Assembly: GCF_002303925.1 (NCBI RefSeq)
Contig: NZ_MRCS01000019.1
Coordinates: forward strand, 46,101-110,100
DNA length: 64,000 nt
Reading direction: 5' to 3'
From: Pseudomonas sp. ACN8
Lineage (GTDB): Bacteria > Pseudomonadota > Gammaproteobacteria > Pseudomonadales > Pseudomonadaceae
The notes under the pieces are model-generated. The model saw nothing but the letters and a program-made list of their open reading frames with translations. It made no database searches and was not told the DNA's origin. Positions 1 to 10,864 of this stretch are shown piece after piece. The translations under genes were made by a program, and so were the position numbers. Each line of letters starts with the position of its first letter. Positions within the stretch are counted from its first letter, which is position 1.

Positions 1-38
1 TGGCGCTGGGGACCTGACACCCCGCGGTGTCCTGTCGT

Positions 39-65
39 CCATCGCGAGCGAGCTCGCTCCTACAA
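39..65. repeat. REP palindrome, single visible copy
   Basis: One copy of the Pseudomonas REP palindrome (CATCGCGAGC...GCTCGCTCCTACA). It is probably the right half of an inverted doublet whose left half lies before the window. It lies about 170 bases before the OYE gene. Confidence 0.85.
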
Positions 66-235
66 GAGGGCGACATCCCCCGATGTCGACTAGGCTCTAA
101 ACACTGCTTGATTTTGGCCTTGTGACGTTTTGTCGAATTTTTTGCCCGCGGGGGCGGGTGTTGTACCTTTTTCCTGTCACTCGTCGACTATTCAAACAGA
201 ACCTGGAGCCTGCCCACTGATTCGAGAGGTGCCCC

Positions 236-1342
236 ATGAGTCTGCTGCTTGAACCCTTTACCCTTCGCCAATTGACCCTGCCCAACCGCATCGCGGTATC
301 GCCGATGTGCCAATACTCCAGCGCCGATGGCCTGGCCAATGACTGGCATCTGGTCCACCTCGGCAGCCGCGCTGTCGGCGGGGCCGGGCTGGTGTTTACC
401 GAAGCCACGGCGGTCACCGCCGACGGGCGTATCACGGCCGAGGACCTCGGTCTGTGGAATGACGAACAGATCGAACCCCTGCAACGCATCACCCGCTTCA
501 TCACCGCTCAGGGCGCCGTTGCCGGCATCCAGCTGGCCCATGCCGGGCGCAAGGCGAGCACCTACCGGCCGTGGCTCGGAAAACATGGCAGCGTCAAGCC
601 CGAGGAGGGCGGCTGGGTGCCGGTCGGCCCTTCACCGATTGCATTCGATCCACAGCACACCCAGCCCAGGCAACTCGATGATGGCGAGATCGCCAAGGTC
701 ATCCAGGCCTTTGTCGATGCGGCAAAGCGCTCACTGACGGCCGGTTTCAAAGTGGTCGAAGTGCACGCGGCCCATGGTTACCTGCTGCATCAGTTTCTGT
801 CGCCGTTGAGCAATCAGCGTCGCGATCAATATGGCGGTTCGTTTGAAAATCGCATTCGGCTGGTGCTGCAGGTCACCGAAGCGGTGCGTGCGGTGTGGCC
901 TGAAGAGTTGCCGGTGTTTGTCCGGGTCTCAGCCACCGACTGGGTGGAGGACGGCTGGAACCCCGATGAAACAGTGGAACTGGCACGCCGTCTCAAAGCC
1001 CTGGGGGTCGACCTGATCGACGTCTCGTCGGGCGGGACGGCGGTGAATGCCGAGATTCCCACAGGGCCGGGTTACCAGACCCGCTTCGCCGAGCGTGTGC
1101 GCAAGGAGTCGGGCATGGCCACCGGCACGGTCGGCATGATCACCGAGCCGGCCCAGGCCGAGCACATCCTGCGCACCTGTCAGGCGGACATCATTTTCCT
1201 CGCTCGTGAATTGTTGCGCGACCCGTATTGGGCGCTGCACGCGGATGACGACTTGGGCGGGCACAAGGCCGTGTGGCCGGCGCAGTATCAGCGGGCGACT
1301 CACCGTGAGCAGCCCATTCATGAATCGGATTTGCGCGACTGA
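236..1342 (+). CDS. NADH:flavin oxidoreductase, Old Yellow Enzyme family (XenA/YqjM-like)
   Basis: A 368-residue FMN-dependent ene-reductase forming one TIM barrel. Members reduce activated C=C bonds or nitro compounds with NAD(P)H. Visible marks are the N-terminal PNRI and PMCQY motifs with Cys25, the cysteine typical of the XenA/YqjM subclass, and the substrate-binding pair His177/His180 in HAAH. The ATG follows a GAGGTG ribosome site by about six bases. The gene stands alone: a REP copy lies before it and a bidirectional terminator after it separates it from glpD. The natural substrate cannot be told from sequence. It resembles P. putida XenA but is not identical, so no symbol is given. 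Confidence 0.9.
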   Translation: MSLLLEPFTLRQLTLPNRIAVSPMCQYSSADGLANDWHLVHLGSRAVGGAGLVFTEATAVTADGRITAEDLGLWNDEQIEPLQRITRFITAQGAVAGIQLAHAGRKASTYRPWLGKHGSVKPEEGGWVPVGPSPIAFDPQHTQPRQLDDGEIAKVIQAFVDAAKRSLTAGFKVVEVHAAHGYLLHQFLSPLSNQRRDQYGGSFENRIRLVLQVTEAVRAVWPEELPVFVRVSATDWVEDGWNPDETVELARRLKALGVDLIDVSSGGTAVNAEIPTGPGYQTRFAERVRKESGMATGTVGMITEPAQAEHILRTCQADIIFLARELLRDPYWALHADDDLGGHKAVWPAQYQRATHREQPIHESDLRD

Positions 1343-1356
1343 AATCCTTCGATACG

Positions 1357-1391
1357 AAAAAGCCCCTGAATCGTGAGATTCAGGGGCTTTT
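1357..1391. terminator. Bidirectional intrinsic terminator
   Basis: A perfect 12-bp stem (AGCCCCTGAATC / GATTCAGGGGCT, loop GTGA) is flanked by an A-run on the left and a T-run on the right. It can end both the OYE gene and the converging glpD gene. Confidence 0.9.
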
Positions 1392-1409
1392 GTATATGCC
1401 GGTGATCGA

Positions 1410-2948
1410 TCAGGCGGCTTCGATCTTGCTGCGGTTCTGTTCGACCTTGTTCAGGTAATCCTTGAGCTTTTCCTGTTCCGCCACCGTCGTGAACAAACCG
1501 AGCTTGCTGCGACGCCAGAGGATGTCGTGGGCGCTGGTGGCCCATTCTTCGCTGCACAGATAATCGACTTCTCGGGTGTAGAGACCGCCGCCGATGTGCT
1601 CGCCCATATCGCTGAGGTTCTGTACGCCTTCGAGCATGCGCCAGGTACGGCTACCGTAGGTGGTGGCCCAGCGGCGCGCGATCTCGCTCGGCACCCAGTC
1701 GAATTTGTCGCGGATACGCGAGCTCAAGGCTTGCGGGGTGGTCATGTCTTCACCGCCCGGTAGCGTGGCGCTGGCGGTCCAGCTTGGCTGGATGTGCTTG
1801 AAGTAGGGTGCCAGTTGCGCCAGCGCCGACTCGGCCAGTTTGCGATAGGTGGTGAGCTTGCCGCCGAATACCGACAGCAACGGAGCTTCTTCGCCGGTGC
1901 CGGACAGCGCCAGGGTGTAGTCGCGGGTCACGGCCGACGGGTTGTCGGATTCGTCGTTGCACAGCGGGCGCACACCGGAATAGCTGTGCAGGATGTCGTC
2001 GCGGCCGATTTGCTTTTTGAAATGGGCGTTGACCACGTTCAACAGGTAATCGGTTTCGCCATCGGTAATTGCCACTTTCGCCGGATCGCCGGTGTACTCG
2101 CGGTCGGTGGTGCCGATCAGGGTGAAGTGATTCAGATACGGAATGGTGAACACGATGCGCTGATCTTCGTTTTGCAGGATGTGCGCGTGTTCGCCTTCGT
2201 ACAGTTTTGGCACGATCAGGTGGCTGCCCTGGATCAGGCGGATGCCGTATGGCGATTCCATCTTCAAGTCATCGCGAATGAACCTGGCGACCCATGGCCC
2301 GGCCGCATTGACCAATGCCTTGGCGCGGATCGAAAACAGGCTGCCATCGGCGCGTTCCAGGTGCAGGTGCCACAAACCCTTGGCGCGGCGCGCGCTGACG
2401 CAGCGGGTCTGGGTGTGAACGTGGGCGCCTTTTTCCCGGGCGGTCATGGCGTTCAATACCACCAGGCGTGCGTCGTCGACCCAGCAATCGGAGTATTCGA
2501 AACCCTTGGTGATCTCGCTTTTGAGCGCGCTGTCGGGGCCGAACTTCAGGCTTTTCGAGCCTTGCAGTTGCTCGCGCTTGCCCAGGTTGTCATAGAGGAA
2601 CAGACCGGCGCGGATCATCCATGCCGGGCGCAGGTGCGGGCGGTGCGGCAACACGAAACGCATTTGCTTGACGATGTGCGGAGCCTTGGCCAACAGCACT
2701 TCACGTTCGGCCAGGGCTTCACGCACCAGGCGGAATTCGTAATGTTCGAGGTAGCGCAGGCCGCCGTGGATCAGCTTGCTACTGGCCGATGAGGTATGGC
2801 TGGCCAGGTCGTCCTTTTCGCAAAGGAACACCGACAGGCCACGGCCGGCGGCATCCGCTGCGATCCCCACGCCATTGATCCCGCCACCGATGACGGCGAT
2901 ATCGTAGACCTCGGCGAGAGGGGGCGTAGGCAAGGTGGAAGTGGGCAT
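1410..2948 (-). CDS. glpD: Aerobic glycerol-3-phosphate dehydrogenase
   Basis: A 512-residue FAD enzyme at the inner membrane. It oxidises glycerol-3-phosphate to dihydroxyacetone phosphate and passes electrons to quinone. The N terminus shows the dinucleotide-binding motif VIGGGINGVG, and a DAAGRGLSV stretch follows. The ATG at 2948 gives the usual family length; an in-frame start at 2996 would add 16 residues unlike the family. It is the last gene of the glpF-glpK-glpR-glpD cluster, separated from glpR by a REP doublet and a promoter region with a candidate GlpR site, so it probably has its own promoter. Confidence 0.97.
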   Translation of the reverse strand: MPTSTLPTPPLAEVYDIAVIGGGINGVGIAADAAGRGLSVFLCEKDDLASHTSSASSKLIHGGLRYLEHYEFRLVREALAEREVLLAKAPHIVKQMRFVLPHRPHLRPAWMIRAGLFLYDNLGKREQLQGSKSLKFGPDSALKSEITKGFEYSDCWVDDARLVVLNAMTAREKGAHVHTQTRCVSARRAKGLWHLHLERADGSLFSIRAKALVNAAGPWVARFIRDDLKMESPYGIRLIQGSHLIVPKLYEGEHAHILQNEDQRIVFTIPYLNHFTLIGTTDREYTGDPAKVAITDGETDYLLNVVNAHFKKQIGRDDILHSYSGVRPLCNDESDNPSAVTRDYTLALSGTGEEAPLLSVFGGKLTTYRKLAESALAQLAPYFKHIQPSWTASATLPGGEDMTTPQALSSRIRDKFDWVPSEIARRWATTYGSRTWRMLEGVQNLSDMGEHIGGGLYTREVDYLCSEEWATSAHDILWRRSKLGLFTTVAEQEKLKDYLNKVEQNRSKIEAA

Positions 2949-2990
2949 CGGCACGGCCTCGGAATTTTTTGATGTTCTGTATTTGAATTC

Positions 2991-3017
2991 GAACATTAAT
3001 GTTCATTTACGAAAATA
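2991..3017 (-). promoter_or_regulatory. Candidate GlpR operator upstream of glpD
   Basis: A perfect 14-bp palindrome GAACATTAATGTTC (2991-3004) overlaps AATGTTCATTTACGAAAATA (2998-3017), which resembles the E. coli GlpR operator with TTCG/CGAA half-sites. A further half-site, ACGAACATT, lies near 3093-3101. The position 43-69 bases before the glpD ATG fits repression. The match is judged by eye against a consensus recalled from memory. Confidence 0.5.
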
Positions 3018-3120
3018 CTAGCCCATAAAGACACGCACAGCCAGTCAGCTTCGATTGAAAATACTCATCGAAGGGCCGTTAAAGGAAAATTTACGAACAT
3101 TTTGTTGTGCATTGATGACC

Positions 3121-3218
3121 GCCATCGCAAGCAAGCTCGCTCCCACAAGGGGTGGAGTCGGTCACAAATCTTGTGCACGCCATCAATCACTGTGGGAGCG
3201 AGCTTGCTCGCGATGGCG
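3121..3218. repeat. REP doublet (REPIN), reversed arrangement
   Basis: Two inverted REP copies (3121-3148 and 3191-3217). Here the order is CATCGC...CTCCCACA first and TGTGGGAG...CGATGG second, the opposite of most doublets in this window. The left copy has a GCAAGC variant. It sits between glpR and glpD. Confidence 0.9.
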
Positions 3219-3247
3219 CCAATACAGACGCCGAAGAAGTGGGGGGC

Positions 3248-4003
3248 TTAAACGACTTCCAGCCGAACCTTGTGCTGGTTCAACAACTGAGCCAGCGCCG
3301 GGGAAGGCTGCTGATCGGTGACCAGGCAATCGACCAGGCTGATCGGCCCCAGGCGAATCATGGCGTTGCGCCCGAACTTGCTGGAGTCGGCCGCGAGGAT
3401 CACTTGCCGGGCATTGGCGATGATCGCCTGGGATACCCGCACTTCCTGATAATCGAAGTCCAGCAGGCTGCCGTCCTCATCGATGCCGCTGATGCCGACC
3501 AGGGCGAAGTCGACCTTGAACTGATTGATGAAATCGACACTGGCCTGACCCACCACGCCACCATCGCGCCGCACGTTGCCGCCGGTCAGCAGGACATCGA
3601 AATCGTCCTTGGCGCTGAGCATGGAGGCGACGTGCAGGTTGTTGGTGATGATTTTCAGGTGACTGTGGTTGAGCAGTGCCCGGGCAATGGATTCGGTGGT
3701 CGTGCCGATGTTGATGAACAACGAGGCATGGTCGGGAATCTGCGCGGCAATGGCTTCGCCGATACGCTGTTTCTCATCGCGCATCTGATCGGCGCGCATG
3801 GCGTAGGCGGTGTTTTCAACGCTGGAGTCGTAAGCCGCGCCGCCATGGTAGCGACGCAACAAATTGGCTTCCGCGAGCTGATTGATGTCGCGGCGAATGG
3901 TCTGCGGGGTTACTACGAACAGAGTGGCCATTTCCTCGATGCTGACATAGCCGCGCTCGCGGACCAGTTCGAGGATTTGCTGCTGACGGGGAGGCAGATT
4001 CAT
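3248..4003 (-). CDS. glpR: Glycerol-3-phosphate regulon repressor, DeoR family
   Basis: A 251-residue transcription factor. The N-terminal winged helix-turn-helix (about residues 5-55, with [12 protein letters not shown] as the recognition region) is typical of DeoR. The C-terminal domain is a sugar-phosphate isomerase-like sensor that in GlpR binds glycerol-3-phosphate. It lies between glpK and glpD on the same strand, as in other pseudomonads, and should repress the surrounding glp genes when glycerol-3-phosphate is scarce. Confidence 0.95.
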   Translation of the reverse strand: MNLPPRQQQILELVRERGYVSIEEMATLFVVTPQTIRRDINQLAEANLLRRYHGGAAYDSSVENTAYAMRADQMRDEKQRIGEAIAAQIPDHASLFINIGTTTESIARALLNHSHLKIITNNLHVASMLSAKDDFDVLLTGGNVRRDGGVVGQASVDFINQFKVDFALVGISGIDEDGSLLDFDYQEVRVSQAIIANARQVILAADSSKFGRNAMIRLGPISLVDCLVTDQQPSPALAQLLNQHKVRLEVV

Positions 4004-4098
4004 GGGGCGTCCTTTGGGCTGCCGTGCAAAATTTGCCCATGATGCCGCAGGAATCCGCTCCCGACCAGTTACATACAGATACGAGCTTGCGTCCGGGC

Positions 4099-5649
<1,551 letters not shown>

Positions 5650-5678
5650 TCAAAGGGCAGGGGCACGCGCCAACGGTA

Positions 5679-6530
5679 TCAAGAAGTTCTGGGTTTGCCG
5701 TCAATGGCAGCTGTTGCATCCTTTGTAGCAGGTACGGCGCTGGGCAGATGGCGGGCAATCAACCCGCGATAGGCTGCAGCACCGAGGCAGGCACCGACAA
5801 TCGGTGCAAAAACAGGAATCAGGAAATACGGAATATCGCGTCCGCCGGTGAAGGAAATTTCACCCCAGCCAGCGAAGAAAGTCATCAGTTTAGGGCCGAA
5901 GTCTCGCGCAGGGTTCATGGCAAAACCGGTCAGTGGTCCCATCGAACTGCCGATCACCGCAATCAGCAGGCCGATCAGCAGCGGTGCCAGCGGGCCTTTT
6001 GGCAGACCATTGTTGTCATCGGTCAGGGACATGATCACGCCCATCAGGATGGCCGTGATGATCACCTCGACCAGAAATGCCTGGGCGGTGGTCAGCACAG
6101 GATTCGGGAAGGTGGAGAACACGGAGGCCAACTCAAGGCTGGCTTGAGTGCCGCGAACCATGTGGTGCGTTTGTTCGAATTCGAAGAATAGATTGCTGTA
6201 GAGCGTGTAAACCAACAGCGCTCCACAGAAGGCACCCGCCACTTGGGCGAGTACGTAGAAAGGCAATTTACGTTTTTCGAAGTCCGCGAAAATGCTCAGG
6301 GCAATGCTGACGGCAGGGTTCAGATGAGCCCCGGAAACCCCGGCGGTAAGGTAGATCGCCATGCTGACGCCGACGCCCCAGATAATGCTGATTTCCCACA
6401 AGCCAAAACTGGCACCCGCGACCTTGAGCGCGGCAACGCAACCTGTACCGAAAAAGATCAGCAGCGCCGTACCCAGAAACTCGGCCATGCATTGGCTCGA
6501 GAGCGACGGTTGTTGTAAAGCAGTTGTCAT
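5679..6530 (-). CDS. glpF: Glycerol uptake facilitator, aquaglyceroporin
   Basis: A 283-residue inner-membrane channel of the MIP family with six predicted helices and two half-helices. Both NPA pore motifs are seen: HLNPAVS in the first half and AMNPARDFGPK in the second. The Asp after the second NPAR is typical of glycerol channels rather than water channels. It is first in the glp operon and supplies GlpK with substrate. Confidence 0.96.
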   Translation of the reverse strand: MTTALQQPSLSSQCMAEFLGTALLIFFGTGCVAALKVAGASFGLWEISIIWGVGVSMAIYLTAGVSGAHLNPAVSIALSIFADFEKRKLPFYVLAQVAGAFCGALLVYTLYSNLFFEFEQTHHMVRGTQASLELASVFSTFPNPVLTTAQAFLVEVIITAILMGVIMSLTDDNNGLPKGPLAPLLIGLLIAVIGSSMGPLTGFAMNPARDFGPKLMTFFAGWGEISFTGGRDIPYFLIPVFAPIVGACLGAAAYRGLIARHLPSAVPATKDATAAIDGKPRTS

Positions 6531-6878
6531 TGAAACCTCATTTTTTTTGTTGTCTGGCGCTTTTTTCCATCATGGTCGGAGCGCGTTTTTCGCCGAGGCA
6601 GGATCCCCATCCTGATCGCGGTTTACTGCTGGGTGCAGCGGTAGGACGTTTCGTGCAGTTTCAGAAACGAAAAAATATAGACAAGAAACGCTGCTGTCAA
6701 AGGTCGAAAGTGAACCGTCGGTCACAAAAAAACTATTCGTTGCATGAATGAATTAGTTGCTGCGCAATTGGATGGTCAGGCATTGGCGTTATGGATGCGC
6801 CGCCGTAGAGCCTTTTAACGGTCAATGTCCTAGAATCGGGCGCAGTATTTTTCTTCTGCCGCCCAGTCTGGAGCTGTC
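6531..6878. promoter_or_regulatory. Divergent promoter region of glpF and ybaK
   Basis: A 348-base non-coding stretch between divergent genes. A weak GlpR-like sequence, CAGTTTCAGAAACGAAAAAA, lies at 6656-6675 on the glpF side and shares TTCAnnnACGAAAA with the better glpD site. Runs of A at 6670-6676 and 6726-6732 make it AT-rich relative to the genes. No gene or hairpin terminator was found. Confidence 0.4.
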
Positions 6879-7349
6879 ATGACCCCCGCATTGGATTTGT
6901 TGAAAAAGGTTCGGGCCGAACATCGCGTACACAGTTACGAACATGACCCCAAGGCCGCTTCCTATGGGTTGGAAGCGGCGGAAAAACTCGGGCTCGATCC
7001 GGCGCAGGTGTTCAAGACCTTGCTGGCGGCCAGCGAGAAGGGCGAGTTGCTGGTGGCCGTGGTGCCGGTTGTCGGCAGCCTGGACTTGAAAGGGCTGGCC
7101 CACGCCGCGGGCGTGAAAAAGGTCGAAATGGCCGACCCGGCTGCAGCGCAGCGCTCTACTGGCTATCTGTTGGGTGGGATCAGTCCGCTGGGGCAGAAAA
7201 AGCGTTTGCGTACCTTCATTGATAATTCGGCTCAGCCCTTCGCCAGCATTTTTGTCAGTGCGGGCCGACGTGGGCTGGAAGTCGAACTGGCACCGGCGGT
7301 GCTGGCCGAACACACCCAGGCGAAGTTTGCCGATATCGGCCGTGCGTGA
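6879..7349 (+). CDS. ybaK: Cys-tRNA(Pro)/Cys-tRNA(Cys) deacylase, YbaK/EbsC family
   Basis: A 156-residue trans-editing enzyme that hydrolyses mischarged Cys-tRNA(Pro). The protein is a single YbaK/aaRS-associated domain. The region QVFKTLLA carries the lysine conserved in the family, and [10 protein letters not shown] is the expected glycine-rich loop. Its length matches E. coli YbaK. It stands alone, reading away from glpF. Confidence 0.92.
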   Translation: MTPALDLLKKVRAEHRVHSYEHDPKAASYGLEAAEKLGLDPAQVFKTLLAASEKGELLVAVVPVVGSLDLKGLAHAAGVKKVEMADPAAAQRSTGYLLGGISPLGQKKRLRTFIDNSAQPFASIFVSAGRRGLEVELAPAVLAEHTQAKFADIGRA

Positions 7350-7455
7350 GCTTCGAAGCAGGTGCAGCGCTGTATGGTGAAAATCAGTCGGCTCTGTCAC
7401 TGGTGCCGGCTGAGCCAGCGCGGCATGCTCGGTGGTCTGACAAAGGGAGAAGGTT

Positions 7456-8238
7456 ATGCAGCTTGAGTTTCATCAGGTCGACGCGTTCAGCAATCAGCCA
7501 TTCAGCGGCAATCCGGCGATGGTCTATCGGCTCGATACATGGCTCGCCGATGAGTTGATGCAAAAGATTGCCGCCGAGCACAACCTCGCCGAAACGGCGT
7601 TTGTCGTGCGTGAAGGGCAGGGCTGGCACATCCGCTGGTTTACGCCGACCACCGAGGTGCCATTGTGCGGTCACGCGACGCTGGCCAGCGCCTATGTACT
7701 GTTTGAGATCTATAAGGAGCCTGTCGAACGACTGGACTTCACCTGCAAGTCCGGCCCGTTGAGCGTAACCCGTGAAGGTGGCCGCCTGTGGCTGGATTTC
7801 CCGTCGATCAATGCGTCGCCAGTGAACCTGATCCCGGACATCGAGCGTGCACTGGGTGTGAAGGTTGTCGAGGTACTGGGTTCAAATGAGCTGTTCGTGG
7901 TGCTGGAGTCGGAGCAAGCCGTGCTCGACTGCCAACCGGACATGGTGGCCCTGGCGAAACTGCCATGGCTGGGCGTGATCGTGACGGCGCGGGGCGAACA
8001 ACACGATTTCGTTTCCCGCTACTTCGCCCCGGCAATCGGCATCAACGAAGATCCGGTCACCGGATCGACCCATTGCCTTCTGATTCCGTACTGGTCAAAG
8101 CAATTGGGCAAGTCGAGCCTGACGGCTTTCCAGCGTTCGACGCGGGGTGGGGAATTGTTCTGTCGGCTGGAAGGGGAGCGGGTGAAAATCGGCGGCAATG
8201 CGACGCTCGTGGCAAGCGGAACGCTGATGCTGGGCTAA
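7456..8238 (+). CDS. PhzF-family isomerase/epimerase-like protein
   Basis: A 260-residue protein of the PhzF/DapF-like fold. The N terminus (VDAFSNQPFSGNPA) and the catalytic-Glu region (HNLAETAFV) match the family, as does the C-terminal GSTHC segment. PhzF itself isomerises a phenazine precursor, but no phenazine genes are nearby, so the substrate is unknown and this is probably a general PhzF-like housekeeping homologue. The start is preceded by AGGGAGAAGG. Confidence 0.88.
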   Translation: MQLEFHQVDAFSNQPFSGNPAMVYRLDTWLADELMQKIAAEHNLAETAFVVREGQGWHIRWFTPTTEVPLCGHATLASAYVLFEIYKEPVERLDFTCKSGPLSVTREGGRLWLDFPSINASPVNLIPDIERALGVKVVEVLGSNELFVVLESEQAVLDCQPDMVALAKLPWLGVIVTARGEQHDFVSRYFAPAIGINEDPVTGSTHCLLIPYWSKQLGKSSLTAFQRSTRGGELFCRLEGERVKIGGNATLVASGTLMLG

Positions 8239-8248
8239 CGCAAACCCA

Positions 8249-8350
8249 CTGTAGGAGTGAGCTTGCTCGCGATGGACGTCAACGATAACGCGTGCAACCG
8301 GAATGAACGCGTTATCCAGACTTTTTTCGCGAGCAAGCTCGCTCCTACAG
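8249..8350. repeat. REP doublet (REPIN), long spacer type
   Basis: Inverted REP copies at 8249-8275 and 8327-8350 enclose a spacer with GACGTCAACGATAACGCGT. The same spacer start is seen in the doublet at 51938. It lies between the converging PhzF-like and ABC ATPase genes. Confidence 0.92.
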
Positions 8351-8363
8351 GGTTTTTTGTGTA

Positions 8364-9473
8364 TCAGTTGGCCGTGCTGTAGCGGCGGACACCGGATTCA
8401 GCCACCGGAATCTGCGCCGCCGTGCTGCCTGACGCCTGAAACAACACCAGGTGTTCAGCCGCGACACGAATCCCCACATCCGCTCCAACCTGACGGTCGA
8501 CATGGCTCGGGAAGATCGATTCCAGCTGTGCGCCTGTCGGCAGTTGCAAGCGATACAGGGTCGATGCACCCAGGAACGTCTTGCCGGCGATTCGCGCCTT
8601 CAGTGCGCTGTCCGGCGCATAGACGATATCGTCCGGGCGCAGCAGTACGTCCACTGCGCCGCCTACCGGCCAGGTGTAGGCCCGATTGCCGCGCAATTCA
8701 CCCAACTCGGTTTGCACTGATTCCGGGCTGCTCAACTGACCGCGAATGAAATAGCCCTGGCCGATGAAGCTCGCGACAAAGGGTGTCAGCGGTTCGTGGT
8801 ACAGGTTGTAGGGCGTATCCCACTGTTCCAGGCGACCTTCCTTGAACACGCCAACGTGGTCGCTGACCGCGAAGGCTTCTTCCTGGTCGTGAGTCACCAG
8901 AATTGCACTGGTGCCTCGGGCCTTGAGGATGTCGCGTACTTCATGGCTGAGCTTGCGGCGCAATTCGCCATCAAGGTTGGAGAACGGTTCGTCGAGCAGC
9001 AGCAGTTGCGGTTCCGGCGCCAGGGCGCGGGCCAGGGCGACACGTTGCTGCTGACCACCGGAAAGCTCGTGGGGGAAGCGCTTGCCGAGGTTCTTCAGGT
9101 TGACCAGTTCCAGCAGCTCTTCGGTCACGCGATCCTTTTGTGGATGCTTGCGTATGCCGAAGGCGATGTTGTCGGCCACGCTCAAATGCGGAAACAGCGC
9201 GTAGTCCTGGAACACCATGCCGATGCGACGTTTCTCCGGCGCAAGGGTGAAGCCGGCGCTGGAGATGATCTCGCCAGCCAGCTGGATTTCACCTTCGTGA
9301 ACCGGTTCGAAACCGGCAATCGCCCGCAGGGTGGTGGTCTTGCCGCAGCCCGACGAGCCCAGCAGGCAACCAATGTCGCCTGCGTTCAGGTGCAGGTTGA
9401 GGTTCTGCACCACGCGCTGGTCTTGATAGCCGCAGGCGAGGTTGCGCAGGTTAAGCAGTAATGGCTGGCTCAT
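8364..9473 (-). CDS. ABC transporter ATP-binding protein (FbpC/PotA-like)
   Basis: A 369-residue ATPase. Walker A (GSSGCGKTT), Q-loop, signature LSGGQQQR, Walker B ([12 protein letters not shown]) and the H-loop (VTHDQEEA) are all intact, followed by a C-terminal TOBE-like region (about residues 240-350). This architecture is typical of ferric-iron, polyamine or sulphate importers. No permease or binding-protein gene lies nearby, so its partners and substrate are unknown. Its start overlaps the argF stop by four bases (ATGA), so it is probably translated from the argF transcript. Confidence 0.9.
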   Translation of the reverse strand: MSQPLLLNLRNLACGYQDQRVVQNLNLHLNAGDIGCLLGSSGCGKTTTLRAIAGFEPVHEGEIQLAGEIISSAGFTLAPEKRRIGMVFQDYALFPHLSVADNIAFGIRKHPQKDRVTEELLELVNLKNLGKRFPHELSGGQQQRVALARALAPEPQLLLLDEPFSNLDGELRRKLSHEVRDILKARGTSAILVTHDQEEAFAVSDHVGVFKEGRLEQWDTPYNLYHEPLTPFVASFIGQGYFIRGQLSSPESVQTELGELRGNRAYTWPVGGAVDVLLRPDDIVYAPDSALKARIAGKTFLGASTLYRLQLPTGAQLESIFPSHVDRQVGADVGIRVAAEHLVLFQASGSTAAQIPVAESGVRRYSTAN

Positions 9474-10393
9474 GCGTGGTGATACGAAGGTGGGACGAGG
9501 AACTCGAGCAGGGCTTTTTGCGCGTGCAGACGGTTTTCGGCTTGATCCCAGGCCACCGAGCGTTTGTCATCGAGCAGGTCGACGCTGATCTCCTCGCCAC
9601 GGTGCGCCGGCAGGCAGTGCATGAACAGCACGTCGTCAGCGGCCAGGTCGAGCAGGGCGCGGTTGACCTGGTACGGTGCGAACAATTGCAGACGCTTGGC
9701 GGTTTCCTCTTCCTGGCCCATGGAGGTCCAGACGTCGGTGCTCACCAGGTGTGCACCCCGCACGGCTTCCTTCGGATCGCGAACGATGGTGACCCGGTCG
9801 CCAGCCTTGGCCAGGAACACCGGGTTGGGCTCGTAGCCTTGCGGGCAGGCAACGCGCAACTGGAAGTCGAACTGGATCGCCGCTTCTATATAGCTGTTGC
9901 ACATGTTGTTGCCGTCGCCGATCCAGGCCACGGTCTTGCCCTGGATGGAGCCGCGGTGTTCGAGGAAGGTCTGCATGTCGGCCAGCAGCTGGCACGGGTG
10001 CAGGTCATCGGACAGGCCATTGATCAGAGGAACGCGCGAATTGGCGGCGAACTCGGTCAGAGTGCTGTGGGAAAACGTACGGATCATTACCGCATCGAGC
10101 ATGCTCGACATGACAATCGCGGCGTCGCCGATCGGCTCGCCACGGCCCAGTTGGGTGTCACGGGGCGACAGGAAGATCGCCTGGCCACCGAGCTGGATCA
10201 TGCCGGCCTCGAAGGAGATCCGGGTACGGGTCGAGGATTTCTCGAAAATCATCCCCAGGACGCGGTTTTTCAGCGGCTCGAACAGTACGCCGCGGTTACG
10301 CAGGTCCTTGAGCTCAACGCCTCGACGGATCACGCTGACCAGCTCTTCGGGCGTGCAATCCATCAGGGAGAGAAAGTGCCTTGCGCTCATCAT
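9470..10393 (-). CDS. argF: Ornithine carbamoyltransferase, anabolic
   Basis: A 307-residue enzyme that joins ornithine and carbamoyl phosphate to form citrulline in arginine biosynthesis. The carbamoyl-phosphate motif STRTR and the HCLP motif ([11 protein letters not shown]) are intact. Two adjacent ATGs (10393 and 10390) could serve as start; an AAGG lies upstream of both. Upstream are tandem ArgR-like half-sites (10495-10531), which predict arginine repression. The downstream ABC ATPase overlaps it. Confidence 0.96.
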   Translation of the reverse strand: MMSARHFLSLMDCTPEELVSVIRRGVELKDLRNRGVLFEPLKNRVLGMIFEKSSTRTRISFEAGMIQLGGQAIFLSPRDTQLGRGEPIGDAAIVMSSMLDAVMIRTFSHSTLTEFAANSRVPLINGLSDDLHPCQLLADMQTFLEHRGSIQGKTVAWIGDGNNMCNSYIEAAIQFDFQLRVACPQGYEPNPVFLAKAGDRVTIVRDPKEAVRGAHLVSTDVWTSMGQEEETAKRLQLFAPYQVNRALLDLAADDVLFMHCLPAHRGEEISVDLLDDKRSVAWDQAENRLHAQKALLEFLVPPSYHHA

Positions 10394-10494
10394 TGACTAC
10401 CTTTTGCTACAAACCGCAGATGCTCAAAGCCTTGTTTAACGGAACAACGGGCGAGACCTGCGGCGTAAGCCGCACGGGGCGACGAAATAGGGGA

Positions 10495-10531
10495 AGGCGC
10501 GATCTTATAATTAAATGTCGCGTCTTACCAA
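10495..10531 (-). promoter_or_regulatory. Candidate ArgR operator of argF (tandem half-sites)
   Basis: Two direct half-sites 21 bases apart on the + strand: AGGCGC-N8-AA at 10495-10510 and TGTCGC-N8-AA at 10516-10531. The second fits exactly the Pseudomonas ArgR half-site TGTCGC-N8-AA as I recall it; the first has two changes in the hexamer. The pair lies about 100-140 bases before the argF start. Confidence 0.65.
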
Positions 10532-10864
10532 TAGGGCTACAGTTTTTAGGGAGTTTCAGAGGTGCTACGGGTTCACCGAGGTAGCGCTTTTGAAGCCTGT
10601 TTCCTGATAGCAGCGGTTCATTTGTACACCGGCCCCTCGGGGCTTGGCAATCAGGCAGGGCGGCAATGGTGCGCTGACAGTCGGTTTGCGACCTGTCATT
10701 CATCAGTGCCGGGCTCGACGGTCGAACTGAACTCGGGTGGCCATCGGCTGGCCTGATAACCCTCGATTCACAAGACGAACGTCGCTGGCGTGGCGGCGGC
10801 TCTGGCGCCATAGTTTTGTTTCCGCGGCCGACGTCGCCCGCCCAAAACAAGACAGAGACTGGCC
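10532..10864. other. Non-coding region between argF and the molybdoenzyme gene
   Basis: About 330 bases between divergent genes. There is a short hairpin, GCCCCTCGGGGC-like, near 10632-10645, but no clear terminator, ribosome-guided small gene or known RNA family was recognised. It should contain the promoter for the molybdoenzyme gene. Confidence 0.4.
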
